Below, piece by piece: positions 8,146 to 18,764 of a stretch of 64,000 nt of DNA. The stretch lies in contig NZ_ATAY01000024.1 in NCBI RefSeq assembly GCF_000421965.1, positions 32,259-96,258 of the forward strand, written 5' to 3'. The stretch is from Ruminiclostridium papyrosolvens C7. GTDB lineage: Bacteria; Bacillota; Clostridia; Acetivibrionales; DSM-1351. The notes beneath the pieces were generated by a model. It was not told the DNA's origin. It was given only the letters and a program-made list of their open reading frames with translations, and ran no database searches. How positions within the stretch are numbered: position 1 is the first letter of the stretch; each line of letters opens with the position of its first letter. The translations under genes and the position numbers were made by a program.

Positions 8146-8922
8146 TTAGTCCCAGCAAACCTCTGTACTCCAGAATACGGGCCCGTCCTTACAAACGTGG
8201 CTGAACCCCCAGTCATCACCTTTTTGGGTCTTGCAGGCACAAACCAGACATGCCCCTATACCGCACCCCATGCGTTGTTCCATGGATACCTGACATGAGA
8301 TTCCGTTTTTTTCCGCAATAGCGGCAACCTTCTGCATCATTATAGCAGGGCCACAGGTATATATAATATCAGGTTTTTGAGACACAATTGTCTCCTCCAG
8401 CAATTCTGTTACAAAGGCTTTTTTTCCGTACGAACCATCATCTGTAGCTATTTCCACAATATCTGCGGCAACCCTGAATTTGTCCTCCAGAACAACGGAT
8501 TCTTTGTTTCTGAACCCCAGCAGAGCCGTCTTGTGAATTGATTGGGAGGATTTTAACAGATAAAGGAGAGGGAAGGTTCCTATTCCCCCCCCAACTACAC
8601 ATATATTTTCATGTTTATCATCTATCATAAAGGAATTTCCCAGAGGTGCCATTATGTCAACTCCTCCCTGACACATACTGCAAAGCTTTTCGGTACCGCT
8701 ACCCTTTACCTGAATAACTATATCAAACGTATTTTGAGATTTATTTACATCGCAAATGCTTATAGGACGTCTCAGCATAGCATCCAACCCGCCGCATCTG
8801 ATATTGACAAACTGACCCGGTTTTGCATTTGAAGCAACATATTCAGACCTGATAGTCATTTTAAAAACATCCTTGCACAGCATTTGTGTGCTTACAATCT
8901 GTTCATTGAGAATCTTACCCAT
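8146..8922 (-). CDS. pyrK: dihydroorotate dehydrogenase B, electron-transfer subunit
   Basis: The 258-residue flavoprotein carries FAD and a [2Fe-2S] cluster and passes electrons from PyrD to NAD+. The FAD-binding RRPISICD, the nucleotide-binding VVGGGIGTFPLLYL, and the C-terminal cysteine cluster in MGCGIGACLVCACK (with a fourth cysteine in HVCKDG) are all visible. The length is standard. The ATG has GGAGGTAAAT upstream. It is followed directly by pyrD, and its partner genes carB and carA lie upstream in the same operon. Confidence 0.95.
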   Translation of the reverse strand: MGKILNEQIVSTQMLCKDVFKMTIRSEYVASNAKPGQFVNIRCGGLDAMLRRPISICDVNKSQNTFDIVIQVKGSGTEKLCSMCQGGVDIMAPLGNSFMIDDKHENICVVGGGIGTFPLLYLLKSSQSIHKTALLGFRNKESVVLEDKFRVAADIVEIATDDGSYGKKAFVTELLEETIVSQKPDIIYTCGPAIMMQKVAAIAEKNGISCQVSMEQRMGCGIGACLVCACKTQKGDDWGFSHVCKDGPVFWSTEVCWD

Positions 8923-8939
8923 ATTTACCTCCGGTATTT

Positions 8940-11900
8940 TTACTCGTCAAATATGTTTAAATTCAGTACTTCAAGCTCACCTTCGGTTTTTCCGAGCTTG
9001 AGGCATTTAATTATTGCTTCTGCCGTATCAAGTGAGGTCAGACACGGTATTGACATTTCAACTGCTTTTCTTCTTATTTTAAAACCATCCCTGTCCGAGT
9101 TTCTGCCTTTAGTCGGTGTATTTATTATCATTGCCAGCTTACCTGCATGAATCAGCTCAATAATATTTGGTGAGCCTTCATCCAGCTTTCTTACCGCATT
9201 TGTTGCTATTCCGTTATTATTCAGCATATTTGCAGTTTTACCTGTAGCATAGAGGGTAAAGCCAAGCTTTTCAAATTCCTCTGCAATATGAATCAATTCA
9301 GGTTTATCAGTGTCTCTAACTGTCATAAGTATTCCATCCCCCGGCTTTGGCAGCTTTATTCCGGATGCTATAATACCTTTGTACAAAGCTTCAGGGAAAT
9401 TGTCCGCTATTCCAAGTACTTCTCCTGTAGACTTCATCTCAGGCCCAAGGCTTGTGTCTACTTCATGGAGTTTTTCAAAAGAGAATACTGGAACTTTTAC
9501 TGAAACATATCCCGGTTCTCTATATAAGCCTGTTCCGTATTTGAAATCCTTAAGCTTTTTACCCATCATGACTTTGGTTGCAAGATTTACCATAGGAATT
9601 CCCGTAACCTTACTGATATATGGAACAGTACGACTTGATCTTGGATTTACCTCTATTACGTAAACCTGATTGTTATATAAAACGTACTGTATATTTACCA
9701 TTCCTACTACATTTAAGGCTTTTGCAAGTTTTACAGTGTAATCCACTATAACCTCCTTAACCTTATCGCTTAGTGTCTGTGAAGGGTATACGGATATACT
9801 GTCGCCTGAGTGAACACCTGCCCTTTCAAGGTGTTCCATTATACCGGGTATAAGTATTTCCTCACCATCGCAAATTGCGTCAACCTCTATTTCCTTACCC
9901 ATCATGTATTTATCAACAAGTATGGGATGCTCCTGAACAGTTCTGGTTATTATCTCCATAAACTCTTTGACATCCTTGTCATTGTAGGCTATTTCCATAC
10001 CTTGTCCTCCAAGTACATAGGAAGGCCTTACCAGTACAGGGTATCCCAGTTCGTTAGCCGCTGCTATAGCCTCATCAAGAGTAAATATAGTCTTTCCTTG
10101 CGGTCTTGGAATACCTGTCTTTTCAAGTATTTCGTCGAATTTCTCCCTATCTTCGGCTGCATCTACATTTTTAGCTTCAGTACCGAATATCTTAACTCCC
10201 ATATCATCCAAAGCCTTTGTAAGTTTGATAGCAGTTTGCCCGCCGAATTGTACTATTGCACCCTTTGGATTTTCTGCTTCAACTATATTAGCCACATCCT
10301 CAGGCGTTAATGGTTCAAAGTAAAGCCTGTCGGCTGTATCAAAATCAGTACTTACGGTTTCAGGGTTATTGTTTGCTATTATTGTTTCATACCCAAGCTC
10401 CTTCAATGCCCATACAGAGTGGACGGAGCAATAGTCGAATTCTATTCCCTGACCTATTCTTATTGGTCCTGAACCCAGAACCATAACCTTGTCTTTATCG
10501 GACTTCTTTACCTCAGAATGGTCATCGTAGGTTGAATAATAGTATGGTGTTACAGCCTCAAACTCCGCAGCACAGGTGTCAACCATTTTATATGCCGCAG
10601 TAATATTTTTCTGCTTTCTAAGTTCTGTTATTTCTTTTTGGGGAATCCCGGACAGCTTGGCAATTATTCTGTCTGTAAAGCCCATTTTCTTTGCTTTTTT
10701 AAGAATATCCTTATCTAGCTGGTCCTTACTTACGGTTTTAAGCTTTTCTTCCATTAATACGAGTTCTTTAATCTTGCAAAGGAAGAAATAATCTATCTTG
10801 GTTATTTCATGAATTTCTTCAACTGTAATAGAACGTCTTATTGCTTCTGCTATGACAAATATTCTTTCGTCGTTAATATCATGAAGTTTTTTTAATATCT
10901 CGCTGCCTTCAAGATTTTTATATATGTCCTGCTCCAGTGTGAATATTCCCAGTTCAAGTGAACGTATGGCTTTCATCAGAGCCGCCTCAAAGGAACTGCT
11001 TATGGACATTACCTCTCCTGTTGCCTTCATCTGCGTTCCCAGTGTTCTTTTCGCCTTGACAAATTTGTCAAAAGGCCATTTTGGTATTTTTACAACAACA
11101 TAGTCAAGAGTAGGTTCAAAACATGCATATGTCTTTCCGGTTACGGCATTTTTTATTTCATCAAGGCCGTAGCCTATTGCAATCTTTGAAGCAACCTTTG
11201 CTATTGGGTATCCGGTCGCTTTAGATGCAAGTGCCGAGGATCTGCTTACTCTGGGGTTTACTTCGATTACGGCATATTCAAAGCTTGTTGGATGCAAAGC
11301 ATATTGTACATTACAGCCTCCCTGTATTCCCAAGGCTGATATTATTTTCAGTGCAGAGGTTCTAAGCATTTGGTATTCTTTATCCGCAAGTGTCTGGGAA
11401 GGTGCCACAACTATACTGTCTCCTGTGTGGACTCCCACAGGGTCGATGTTTTCCATGTTACACACGGTAATAACATTGCCCTTGCTGTCTCTCATTACTT
11501 CGTATTCTATTTCTTTCCAACCGGATATGCATTTTTCAATAAGAACCTGATGAACACGGCTGAGTCTTAATCCGTTTTCTCCTATTTCCCTCAGTTCTTC
11601 TTCATTATAGACGATTCCTCCCCCGGTACCTCCAAGGGTGTATGCAGGTCTTACAATAACCGGATATTCAATCTCACGGGCAAATTCTACCGCATCCTCT
11701 ATTGTTGTCACAACCTTACTTGCAATACATGGTTCGCCTATGCGTTCCATTGTGTCCTTGAAGTCCTGTCTGTCTTCAGCCATTTTTATTGCCTCAGTAG
11801 CAGTTCCCAGAAGCTTTACTCCCTGCTCCTGTAAAAAACCTGATTCTGCAAGTTCCATCGCCAGATTCAGGCCTGTCTGGCCTCCCAGTGTGGGTAAGAT

Positions 11901-12155
11901 GCTATCAGGTTTTTCACATCTTATTATATTTTTTACTACTTCCGCTTTAAGGGGTTCTATATAAACCTTGTCAGCTATATTCGTATCAGTCATTATAGTA
12001 GCAGGATTGCTGTTTACCAATACTACCTCTATTCCCTCTTCTTTAAGAGCCTGACACGCCTGGGTTCCGGCATAGTCAAATTCCGCGGCCTGACCGATTA
12101 TAATCGGTCCGGATCCGATAACCAATACTTTATGTATATCATTACGTTTAGGCAT
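8940..12155 (-). CDS. carB: carbamoyl-phosphate synthase, large subunit
   Basis: At 1071 residues this is full length. It makes carbamoyl phosphate from bicarbonate, ammonia delivered by CarA, and two ATP. The two homologous halves are clear: [20 protein letters not shown] near residue 9 and [19 protein letters not shown] near 554, each followed by an ATP-grasp domain ([12 protein letters not shown] and [11 protein letters not shown]). The C-terminal MGS-like allosteric domain (about 940-1071) includes [15 protein letters not shown], where UMP or ornithine may act. GGAGGATATAACAC precedes the ATG. It lies 22 bases after carA. Confidence 0.97.
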   Translation of the reverse strand: MPKRNDIHKVLVIGSGPIIIGQAAEFDYAGTQACQALKEEGIEVVLVNSNPATIMTDTNIADKVYIEPLKAEVVKNIIRCEKPDSILPTLGGQTGLNLAMELAESGFLQEQGVKLLGTATEAIKMAEDRQDFKDTMERIGEPCIASKVVTTIEDAVEFAREIEYPVIVRPAYTLGGTGGGIVYNEEELREIGENGLRLSRVHQVLIEKCISGWKEIEYEVMRDSKGNVITVCNMENIDPVGVHTGDSIVVAPSQTLADKEYQMLRTSALKIISALGIQGGCNVQYALHPTSFEYAVIEVNPRVSRSSALASKATGYPIAKVASKIAIGYGLDEIKNAVTGKTYACFEPTLDYVVVKIPKWPFDKFVKAKRTLGTQMKATGEVMSISSSFEAALMKAIRSLELGIFTLEQDIYKNLEGSEILKKLHDINDERIFVIAEAIRRSITVEEIHEITKIDYFFLCKIKELVLMEEKLKTVSKDQLDKDILKKAKKMGFTDRIIAKLSGIPQKEITELRKQKNITAAYKMVDTCAAEFEAVTPYYYSTYDDHSEVKKSDKDKVMVLGSGPIRIGQGIEFDYCSVHSVWALKELGYETIIANNNPETVSTDFDTADRLYFEPLTPEDVANIVEAENPKGAIVQFGGQTAIKLTKALDDMGVKIFGTEAKNVDAAEDREKFDEILEKTGIPRPQGKTIFTLDEAIAAANELGYPVLVRPSYVLGGQGMEIAYNDKDVKEFMEIITRTVQEHPILVDKYMMGKEIEVDAICDGEEILIPGIMEHLERAGVHSGDSISVYPSQTLSDKVKEVIVDYTVKLAKALNVVGMVNIQYVLYNNQVYVIEVNPRSSRTVPYISKVTGIPMVNLATKVMMGKKLKDFKYGTGLYREPGYVSVKVPVFSFEKLHEVDTSLGPEMKSTGEVLGIADNFPEALYKGIIASGIKLPKPGDGILMTVRDTDKPELIHIAEEFEKLGFTLYATGKTANMLNNNGIATNAVRKLDEGSPNIIELIHAGKLAMIINTPTKGRNSDRDGFKIRRKAVEMSIPCLTSLDTAEAIIKCLKLGKTEGELEVLNLNIFDE

Positions 12156-12177
12156 GTGTTATATCCTCCAGCTTCTT

Positions 12178-13260
12178 TTATAAACTACTTTTTGAATAAT
12201 CTATCATTTTAATGAACTCGTCGAACAAATATGCCGTGTCTCCCGGCCCCGGTGATGCTTCCGGGTGAAATTGTACAGTGAAAAGCGGAGCATTTTTGTA
12301 CTTTATTCCTTCGATAGTTCCGTCGTTCATATTTATATGACTTACAGTCATAGTTTCTCTATCAAGTGATTCTTCGACAATTGTGTACCCATGGTTTTGA
12401 GAAGTAATGTAGGTGAGATCCTTAGCTATATCTTTTACAGGATGGTTGCAGCCCCTATGCCCGTATTTGAGTTTTACGGTATTGGCTCCGTTAGCTAATG
12501 CTGTCAACTGATGTCCAAGGCAAATTCCGAATATTGGCTTTTTACCTATTAGCTTTTTAATTGTCTCTATCTGAAACTGACAATCCTTTGGGTCTCCGGG
12601 GCCGTTAGAAAGCATTATTCCGTCGGGGTTTATTTCCAAAACTTCCTCCGCTGTTGCGGTTGCAGGAAAGATATATATTTCGCAGCCCCTGTTTAGCAAT
12701 GATCTTACAATATTCTGTTTCAAGCCGTAATCCATAAGAGCTATTTTGTAGCCTTCGCCTTTATAGTGCTTTATTTCATTTGTAGTTACTTGTAATACAG
12801 GGTTGTTAATTGTATAGCTGTTTACCTTTGTAAGTTCTTCCTGTATATTTTCCAGCTGTTCCGCCGTAATTATAGTACCTTTCATAGTGCCATTATCACG
12901 CAAAATCCTTGTTAATGCTCTTGTATCAATACCCTCAAGACCTGTTATCTCATTTCTTTTTAAGTATTCATTCAAAGTTTCTATAGATCTCCAGTTACTT
13001 GGAGTTTTGCACAGCTCCCTGACTATAAAACCTTTTACCTGGGGTTTCAAGGATTCAATATCATCTATATTTACACCGTAGTTGCCTATCAAGGGATAAG
13101 TCATACATACTATTTGTCCGCAGTATGACGGGTCTGTCAGAACTTCCTGATAGCCAGTCATACCAGTGTTAAAAACCACCTCTCCAACTACCTTCCCTTC
13201 CATTCCAAAGCTGTTGCCTTCGAATATCGTACCGTCTTCAAGTAATAAAAAAGCCTTCAT
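12178..13260 (-). CDS. carA: carbamoyl-phosphate synthase, small (glutaminase) subunit
   Basis: The 360-residue protein hydrolyses glutamine and channels ammonia to CarB. The N-terminal half holds the CarA-specific domain (GMTGYQEVLTDPSYCGQIV). The C-terminal half is a class I amidotransferase with the nucleophile in FGICLGHQ and the His-Glu pair in VQFHPEASPGP. SNGPGDP is the usual oxyanion-region motif. The length is typical. It lies within the pyr operon between pyrF and carB, so this copy most likely serves pyrimidine synthesis and is controlled by PyrR. Confidence 0.97.
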   Translation of the reverse strand: MKAFLLLEDGTIFEGNSFGMEGKVVGEVVFNTGMTGYQEVLTDPSYCGQIVCMTYPLIGNYGVNIDDIESLKPQVKGFIVRELCKTPSNWRSIETLNEYLKRNEITGLEGIDTRALTRILRDNGTMKGTIITAEQLENIQEELTKVNSYTINNPVLQVTTNEIKHYKGEGYKIALMDYGLKQNIVRSLLNRGCEIYIFPATATAEEVLEINPDGIMLSNGPGDPKDCQFQIETIKKLIGKKPIFGICLGHQLTALANGANTVKLKYGHRGCNHPVKDIAKDLTYITSQNHGYTIVEESLDRETMTVSHINMNDGTIEGIKYKNAPLFTVQFHPEASPGPGDTAYLFDEFIKMIDYSKSSL

Positions 13261-13284
13261 AATCTCACCTCTGTGTCTTTTTAT

Positions 13285-14223
13285 TTATCTGCCAAGTGCA
13301 GTGTTCAAATCTTCCTTCATTCTCAAAACTTCTGCCCTTGCAGCTTCCGCAAACTTCTCTTCAGTATATTCATTCTTCCATGTTTCTGATTTATATGCAC
13401 AAATTACACTTCTGGATGCATTCACAATTGCACCAAGTCCATCCCTGTTGAAGGAATTTGCACAATCTCTTGCTGTTCCCCCCTGTGCCCCGTATCCTGG
13501 AACCAGAATATATGCATTTTTCATAATTGACCTTAACAATTTAGCCTGATTAGGGTAAGTAGCTCCCACCACAGCCCCAACACTACTGTAGCCATATTTG
13601 CCCATAAGGGGTTTTCCCCATTCATGTACATATCCGGCCATAATTTCGTAAATGCTTTTGCATTGTTCAGTTACCAAATCCTGGAGCTGCCCCGATGACT
13701 TATTGGATGTCTTTACCAGTATGAATATTCCCTTGTCAAAATTTATGCAGTCCTGAATAAAAGGTTTAACCCCATCAATACCCAGATACGGGCTTACCGT
13801 AAGTGCATCTACATCGAAAACCTTTTGCTTTACTCCGTCGTCTATTTCAGTTTCACCAAGAAAACTCTTTGAATAAGCCTCGGCAGTTGTGCCGATATCA
13901 TTTCTCTTACCGTCCGCAATAACAATCAAGCCCTTGCTCTTTGCATATTTGCAGGTTTCCTCGAAAGCAATTAATCCTTCGATTCCATACATTTCATAGT
14001 AAGCAAGCTGTGGTTTAACTGCCGGAACCTCATCGTATATTGAATCAATTATCATTTTATTAAAGCTTAGAATAGCTTCAGAAGCTCCCTTTAAATTCTT
14101 ACCATATTCTTTAAAGGCTTTGTCTTTAATAAAAGCCGGCACATATTCAATCTTTGGGTCCAACCCTACAACAGTAGGATTATTCTTTTCCTGAATATTC
14201 TCAATAAGTCTGTCAATAAACAT
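13285..14223 (-). CDS. pyrF: orotidine 5'-phosphate decarboxylase (type 2)
   Basis: The 312-residue product decarboxylates OMP to UMP. The active-site motif is seen as IADGKRNDIGTTAEAYS (Asp-x-Lys-x-x-Asp). VVGLDPKIEYVP near the N-terminus and VPGYGAQGG at the phosphate-gripping region mark the longer 'type 2' subgroup, which is about 270-310 residues. I chose the ATG at 14223, since GGAGAT sits six bases upstream; the ATG at 14235 lies within that signal. It precedes carA by 24 bases. Confidence 0.95.
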   Translation of the reverse strand: MFIDRLIENIQEKNNPTVVGLDPKIEYVPAFIKDKAFKEYGKNLKGASEAILSFNKMIIDSIYDEVPAVKPQLAYYEMYGIEGLIAFEETCKYAKSKGLIVIADGKRNDIGTTAEAYSKSFLGETEIDDGVKQKVFDVDALTVSPYLGIDGVKPFIQDCINFDKGIFILVKTSNKSSGQLQDLVTEQCKSIYEIMAGYVHEWGKPLMGKYGYSSVGAVVGATYPNQAKLLRSIMKNAYILVPGYGAQGGTARDCANSFNRDGLGAIVNASRSVICAYKSETWKNEYTEEKFAEAARAEVLRMKEDLNTALGR

Positions 14224-14277
14224 TTTTATCTCCATTTCCGGGTAATATACAAATTATTACCCAATGCATAATAATTT

Positions 14278-15564
14278 TTACAACAGTACCTTTTTTCTTA
14301 CCACAGGGCTTCCGCCTACAATGGTATACTGAGGCTGACCGTATAGTGAAAACCCGTTAAACGGTGAATTTCTGCCTTTTGATTCGAATTTCGTGATATC
14401 TACGTTATATTGTTCATTTAAATCAAAAATCATGAGATCAGCTAGTTTTCCAACTTCAATGGTACCTTTATTAAGTCCCAGCATTTGTGATGGATTAAAA
14501 CTCATTTTATATACAAGTTCTTTAAGGGTAAGGTGTCCGGACTTGACCAGATAAGTAATTGCCAGAGGAAATGCTGTTTCAAAACCAACCATTCCATTTG
14601 CGGCAATTTTAAATTCTACATTTTTTTCGTCAATATGATGGGGTGCGTGGTCTGTTGATATAATATCTATGGTGCCGTCCTTCAAACCTTGAATTATTGC
14701 ATCCACATCCTTTTGCGTCCTTAATGGAGGATTTACCTTTGCATTTGTGTTAAAGCCTTCACATGCATTATCTGTGAGTGTAAAATAATGCGGACATGTT
14801 TCAGCAGTAACTCTTACTCCTCTTTTTTTAGCATTTCTTATTAAATCTACTCCCAGCTCTGTACTTACATGAGCTATGTGAATTGTTGCCTTTGTATATT
14901 CCGCCAGTATCAAATCTCTTGCAATCATTACCTCTTCAGCGGGAGCAGGATTGCCTTTCAATCCAAGAATTGATGACTGGAAGCCTTCATTCATAAGCCC
15001 TTCGTCTACAAGGTCAAGGTCTTCACAGTGTGAAATAATTGTTATATCAAACATTGAGGCATATTGCATTGCCTTTTTCATTAATGAGGAGTTGCCGACA
15101 GGTCTGCCGTCATCTGAAAGTGCAACCGCCCCGGCAAATTTGAGCTCACCGATTTCACTGAGTTCCTCTCCCTTTAGCCCTTTTGACACTGCTCCAATAG
15201 GAAATACATTTACAATACCATCAATTTTTGCTTTATTTATTACATACTTTACCATTGCTTCATTGTCAAGTACCGGGTTGGTATTTGGCATACATGCAAC
15301 TGAGGTAAAACCGCCCTTTGCCGCACTTCTCGTTCCTGTCTCTATATCTTCCTTATACTCATATCCGGGATCTCTCAGGTGACAATGAGCATCTACAAGG
15401 CCCGGAATTACATACAAGCCATTAGCATCAATTACTTCACAACCGGTTTCACCTATTTCGCTTCCTATATCATGAATAATTCCATCCACTGCCAATATGT
15501 CTGCAATACTGTCTAAACCGGTTTTTACGTCCAGAACATGTCCGTTTTTAATCAGTAACTTCAT
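14278..15564 (-). CDS. pyrC: dihydroorotase
   Basis: This is a 428-residue class I dihydroorotase of the amidohydrolase family. It cyclises carbamoyl aspartate to dihydroorotate. Metal-binding motifs are [11 protein letters not shown] near residue 58, [17 protein letters not shown], and STDHAPH near the C-terminal third, all with their histidines intact. The length fits catalytically active members rather than the inactive PyrC-like subunits. AAGGAGGGG precedes the ATG, and the start overlaps the end of pyrB by 17 bases, pointing to translational coupling. Confidence 0.96.
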   Translation of the reverse strand: MKLLIKNGHVLDVKTGLDSIADILAVDGIIHDIGSEIGETGCEVIDANGLYVIPGLVDAHCHLRDPGYEYKEDIETGTRSAAKGGFTSVACMPNTNPVLDNEAMVKYVINKAKIDGIVNVFPIGAVSKGLKGEELSEIGELKFAGAVALSDDGRPVGNSSLMKKAMQYASMFDITIISHCEDLDLVDEGLMNEGFQSSILGLKGNPAPAEEVMIARDLILAEYTKATIHIAHVSTELGVDLIRNAKKRGVRVTAETCPHYFTLTDNACEGFNTNAKVNPPLRTQKDVDAIIQGLKDGTIDIISTDHAPHHIDEKNVEFKIAANGMVGFETAFPLAITYLVKSGHLTLKELVYKMSFNPSQMLGLNKGTIEVGKLADLMIFDLNEQYNVDITKFESKGRNSPFNGFSLYGQPQYTIVGGSPVVRKKVLL

Positions 15565-16489
15565 TTACGGTTCCCCTCCTTGTTAAAAGATATAGCAGTG
15601 CCATTCTCACTGCAACTCCATTAGTTACCTGTTCGTTTATGAAAGACTGTTCTCCGTCAGTGACTGAGGTAGAAAGCTCAACCCCTCTGTTTACAGGGCC
15701 TGGATGAAGCACTATTGCATCCTCCTTGGCAAGCTTTAACCTTTTATCGTCAACTCCGAAAAATCTTGCGTATTCTCTTATTGTGGGGAACAACCCCTTC
15801 TTCTGACGCTCCAACTGAATTCTCAGGCCCATGACAACATCAGCATCAAGCATTGCTTCCTGAACCGTACTGAAAACATTTACACCCATTTTCTCAATCT
15901 CAGGTGGCATCAGCGTAGCAGGCCCGGATACGTTAACCTCAGCACCCATTTTTGTCAGCCCCCATATATTACTTCTGGCAACTCTGCTGTGAAGTATATC
16001 TCCTATAATTGCCACCTTCAGGCCTTTTAATGTACCCTTTTTTTCCTGTATTGTAAACATGTCAAGTAAAGCCTGCGTGGGATGTTCATTCATACCGTCC
16101 CCGGCATTTATTATTGAAGATTTTACGTTTTTAGCAAGAAGATGAGGTGCCCCGGACATGGGATGTCTCATTATTATTATATCCGAACCCATATCGTCAA
16201 TCGTTTTACCTGTGTCTATTAATGTTTCGCCCTTTTGAACACTGCTGCTTGATGCGGATATATTTGCGGCGCTGGCTCCCATATACTTGGAAGCCAGTTC
16301 AAATGAAAGTCTTGTTCTTGTACTGTTTTCGTAGAATAGTGTAATGATTGATTTTCCCTGAAGATGCGCTGTTTTTTTGTTATTTGATGTAACAATACAT
16401 TTCATTGTTTTAGCGGTATTTAGAATATACTCAATTTCTTCTGCCGAAATATCCCTCAGTCCCAGTAAATCTTTGGATTTCAAGTTCAT
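15548..16489 (-). CDS. pyrB: aspartate carbamoyltransferase, catalytic chain
   Basis: The 313-residue protein transfers the carbamoyl group to aspartate. [11 protein letters not shown] binds carbamoyl phosphate, and the later [12 protein letters not shown] and [11 protein letters not shown] are conserved active-site and aspartate-side motifs. No regulatory pyrI gene follows, as is usual where PyrR controls the operon by attenuation. GGAGAAAAAGAAAT precedes the ATG, and it starts 13 bases after pyrR. Confidence 0.97.
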   Translation of the reverse strand: MNLKSKDLLGLRDISAEEIEYILNTAKTMKCIVTSNNKKTAHLQGKSIITLFYENSTRTRLSFELASKYMGASAANISASSSSVQKGETLIDTGKTIDDMGSDIIIMRHPMSGAPHLLAKNVKSSIINAGDGMNEHPTQALLDMFTIQEKKGTLKGLKVAIIGDILHSRVARSNIWGLTKMGAEVNVSGPATLMPPEIEKMGVNVFSTVQEAMLDADVVMGLRIQLERQKKGLFPTIREYARFFGVDDKRLKLAKEDAIVLHPGPVNRGVELSTSVTDGEQSFINEQVTNGVAVRMALLYLLTRRGTVNEVTD

Positions 16490-16502
16490 ATTTCTTTTTC
16501 TC

Positions 16503-17039
16503 CTATTCCTTACCCGTTATAGTGACATTATTTGAACCGTCTATTTCATAAACATTAACGTGTACTATCTCACTTCTTGATGTAGGCACGTTCTTTCCTA
16601 CATAGTCAGCCCTTATGGGAAGTTCTCTGTGTCCTCTGTCAATAAGTACCGCAAGTTGAATCATTTGTGGTCTGTTTATGTCCATAAGTGCGTCTATGGC
16701 GGCTCTTACGGTTCTTCCCGTATAAATTACGTCATCGACAAGGACAAGTTTCTTTCCCGCAATATCAAAGTTTATTTCTGTACCGTTTATAACAGGATGC
16801 TCATTTAAGAGGCTAAGATCATCACGATAAAGTGTAATGTCCAGAATTCCTACCGGAATTTCCCTGCCTTCAACATCTTTTATTTTATTTGCTATTCTGG
16901 CTGCAAGAGGAACTCCTCTTCTCTGAATTCCTATCAAGACCAGATTATCCACTCCCTTATTTTTTTCAATAATCTCGTGGGAGATTCTTGTTATAGCTCT
17001 TGCTATTGCGTTCTCATCCATTAATTCGGTATGTCCCAT
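16503..17039 (-). CDS. pyrR: PyrR bifunctional attenuation regulator / uracil phosphoribosyltransferase
   Basis: PyrR binds pyr mRNA leaders when UMP or UTP is high and favours terminator formation; it also has uracil phosphoribosyltransferase activity. The PRPP motif [15 protein letters not shown] and the RNA-contact region [13 protein letters not shown] are clear. I set the start at the ATG at 17039 (178 residues, close to the 181 of Bacillus) with GAGAGGAG upstream; a longer frame to 17096 adds a basic stretch not seen in the family. It is the first gene of the operon, directly behind its own attenuator. Confidence 0.95.
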   Translation of the reverse strand: MGHTELMDENAIARAITRISHEIIEKNKGVDNLVLIGIQRRGVPLAARIANKIKDVEGREIPVGILDITLYRDDLSLLNEHPVINGTEINFDIAGKKLVLVDDVIYTGRTVRAAIDALMDINRPQMIQLAVLIDRGHRELPIRADYVGKNVPTSRSEIVHVNVYEIDGSNNVTITGKE

Positions 17040-17121
17040 AAGGTCGTCTCCTCTCATTTTTACAACATATATTTTAATATAAACTTTTACATGCAATTGA
17101 TTTGCCGAGTTTGCCTACCTA

Positions 17122-17154
17122 CTAAAAAAGCTTCCTGCCTAAGGCAAGAAGCTT
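17122..17154 (-). terminator. attenuator terminator of the pyr operon
   Basis: On the minus strand a 13-bp stem (AAGCTTCTTGCCT against AGGCAGGAAGCTT, with one G-T pair) closes on a single-base loop and ends in a T-run at about 17123-17129. It lies between the PyrR-binding loop and pyrR, the expected place for PyrR-controlled termination. Confidence 0.88.
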
Positions 17155-17218
17155 AACATATACAAATACAACCATACTTTGATGATTATACATAAATGCA
17201 AGTATATTTTAATATCTC

Positions 17219-17250
17219 ACCTTATAGCCTCTCTGGACTAATTTAAAGGT
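17219..17250 (-). promoter_or_regulatory. PyrR-binding loop (anti-antiterminator)
   Basis: The minus strand holds AGTCCAGAGAGGCT at 17226-17239, an essentially perfect copy of the known PyrR-binding loop (ARUCCNGNGAGGYU). It is enclosed by a lower stem ACCTT/AAGGT (17246-17250 with 17219-17223). Bound PyrR would stabilise this hairpin and so allow the terminator at 17122-17154 to form. An antiterminator would have to use the bases between the two. Confidence 0.9.
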
Positions 17251-17269
17251 AACTCTCTTTTTACATGAA

Positions 17270-17298
17270 ATAATACCATAACAACAACTGCTTGTCTA
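17270..17298 (-). promoter_or_regulatory. sigma-A promoter of the pyr operon
   Basis: On the minus strand TAGACA (17293-17298) and TATTAT (17270-17275) are separated by exactly 17 bases, one mismatch each from consensus. The -35 element overlaps the stop codon of the upstream rluD-type gene. The start near 17263 puts the whole PyrR-binding loop in the leader. Confidence 0.8.
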
Positions 17299-18210
17299 TA
17301 GATTTTCTCTCAATTGACTTAAAATACTTTGGAAATATTCAGGCACAGCTGTTTCAAATTTCATCTCTTCACCTGTTACAGGATGTAGGAATGAAAGTCT
17401 CCATGCATGAAGTACCTGACCCTTAGTTTTATACTTTTGTTTTCTCCTTCCGTAGACCATATCCCCAATAATAGGGTGATTTATATAGGCCATATGCACT
17501 CTTATCTGATGAGTTCTTCCGGTTTCAAGTTTTAATTCAATATAGGTGGCATTCGGGAATCTCTCAAGTACCTTGAAATGGGTAATAGCATTTCTTCCGT
17601 TTTCAGTATTAACACACATCTTCTTTCGTTCGACGGGGTGTCTTCCGATAGGTGCATCAATCTTACCGCTGTTTTCATATATAATACCATCAACAAGTGC
17701 AATATATTCCCTTTTTATGTCATGTGTTTTAAGCTTCTCCGAAAGCCTTTCGTGAGCAATGTTACTCTTGGCAACCACAAGGAGTCCGGATGTATCCTTG
17801 TCAATCCTATGGACAATTCCGGGTCTTATAACACCGTTTATGTCTGACAAACTATCCCCGCAGTGTTTCATTAAGGCATTAACCAAGGTTCCCGTGTAGT
17901 TTCCGACAGCAGGGTGCACAACCATTCCCTTGGGCTTGTTTATAACTATTATATGCTTGTCCTCATATACGATATCAAGAGGAATATCTTCCGGCTCTAC
18001 GTCAAGAATTTCAGCATCGGGAACATTCACTTTTATACTGTCACCCGGCTTCACCTTATAATTTGATTTTACCTGTACTTCATTTACCCATATATTACCA
18101 TCTAAACAGAGCTTCTGGATATAGGATCTTGAATAATCTTCAAGATTGACCGCAAGCCATGAATCAATTCTTACTCCGTCTGTATCACATTCCAAAATAA
18201 ATTCTTTCAA
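17296..18210 (-). CDS. RluD-family 23S rRNA pseudouridine synthase
   Basis: The 304-residue protein has an N-terminal S4 RNA-binding domain (about residues 10-70, RIDSWLAVNLEDYSRSYIQKL). The RluA/RluD catalytic core has the motif HRIDKDTSGLLVVAK with its catalytic Asp, then LETGRTHQIRVHM. It isomerises uridines in ribosomal RNA; the exact sites are not readable. I prefer the TTG at 18210, which has GGAGG five bases upstream; the ATG at 18228 has no such signal. The start is 31 bases after the lspA stop, the order lspA-rluD as in Bacillus (lspA-ylyB). Confidence 0.92.
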   Translation of the reverse strand: MKEFILECDTDGVRIDSWLAVNLEDYSRSYIQKLCLDGNIWVNEVQVKSNYKVKPGDSIKVNVPDAEILDVEPEDIPLDIVYEDKHIIVINKPKGMVVHPAVGNYTGTLVNALMKHCGDSLSDINGVIRPGIVHRIDKDTSGLLVVAKSNIAHERLSEKLKTHDIKREYIALVDGIIYENSGKIDAPIGRHPVERKKMCVNTENGRNAITHFKVLERFPNATYIELKLETGRTHQIRVHMAYINHPIIGDMVYGRRKQKYKTKGQVLHAWRLSFLHPVTGEEMKFETAVPEYFQSILSQLRENL

Positions 18211-18240
18211 AGCAACCTCCGTGAACATGTATGATTTATT

Positions 18241-18732
18241 TTATTTTGTTTCATCCTGAACCTGTTCTGGTTTAGTAGTTTCAGGCTTTTCTTCCTTGTA
18301 CAGGAACAATATATATATCGCAAGAAGAATTGTTCCCACTACAACTAATATATCCGCAACATTAAAGGTTGGAAAAACGTATGACCCAAAATGAAATTCC
18401 AGAAAATCAACCACGCTTCCGCCGCTAAAAATCCTGTCGTACAGATTTCCCAAAGCACCACCAAGAATAAGTGACAAGGAAAGACGTAAAAACTTATGCT
18501 TATGCTTTATGAGAAAGTATAGCATGCACAAAGATACTATGGATACCATTAAAATAAGAAAAATCGTTTTGCCCTGCAAAATACTGAAAGCAGCACCCTC
18601 ATTTTCAAGATGCCTCAAGTAAAAAAAATCTTTTACTACGGTTACGGGATTACCTACAATTTTATCCAACACCCAAACCTTTGTTAGTCTGTCCATTGCG
18701 AATCCCACTATAATAATCAACGCCCAAAGCAT
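18241..18732 (-). CDS. lspA: prolipoprotein signal peptidase II
   Basis: The 163-residue membrane aspartic protease cleaves signal peptides of lipoproteins. Four membrane segments are visible, with the catalytic aspartates in GNLYDRI and in FNVADILVVVG. The N-terminal DRLTKVW motif is conserved. GGAGGACTAAT precedes the ATG. The tail after the last membrane helix is short, charged and rich in Glu/Lys. It lies just after the gene for a lipoprotein with a clear lipobox. Confidence 0.95.
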   Translation of the reverse strand: MLWALIIIVGFAMDRLTKVWVLDKIVGNPVTVVKDFFYLRHLENEGAAFSILQGKTIFLILMVSIVSLCMLYFLIKHKHKFLRLSLSLILGGALGNLYDRIFSGGSVVDFLEFHFGSYVFPTFNVADILVVVGTILLAIYILFLYKEEKPETTKPEQVQDETK

Positions 18733-18764
18733 ATTAGTCCTCCATCATTCTTTAAAATATATAA

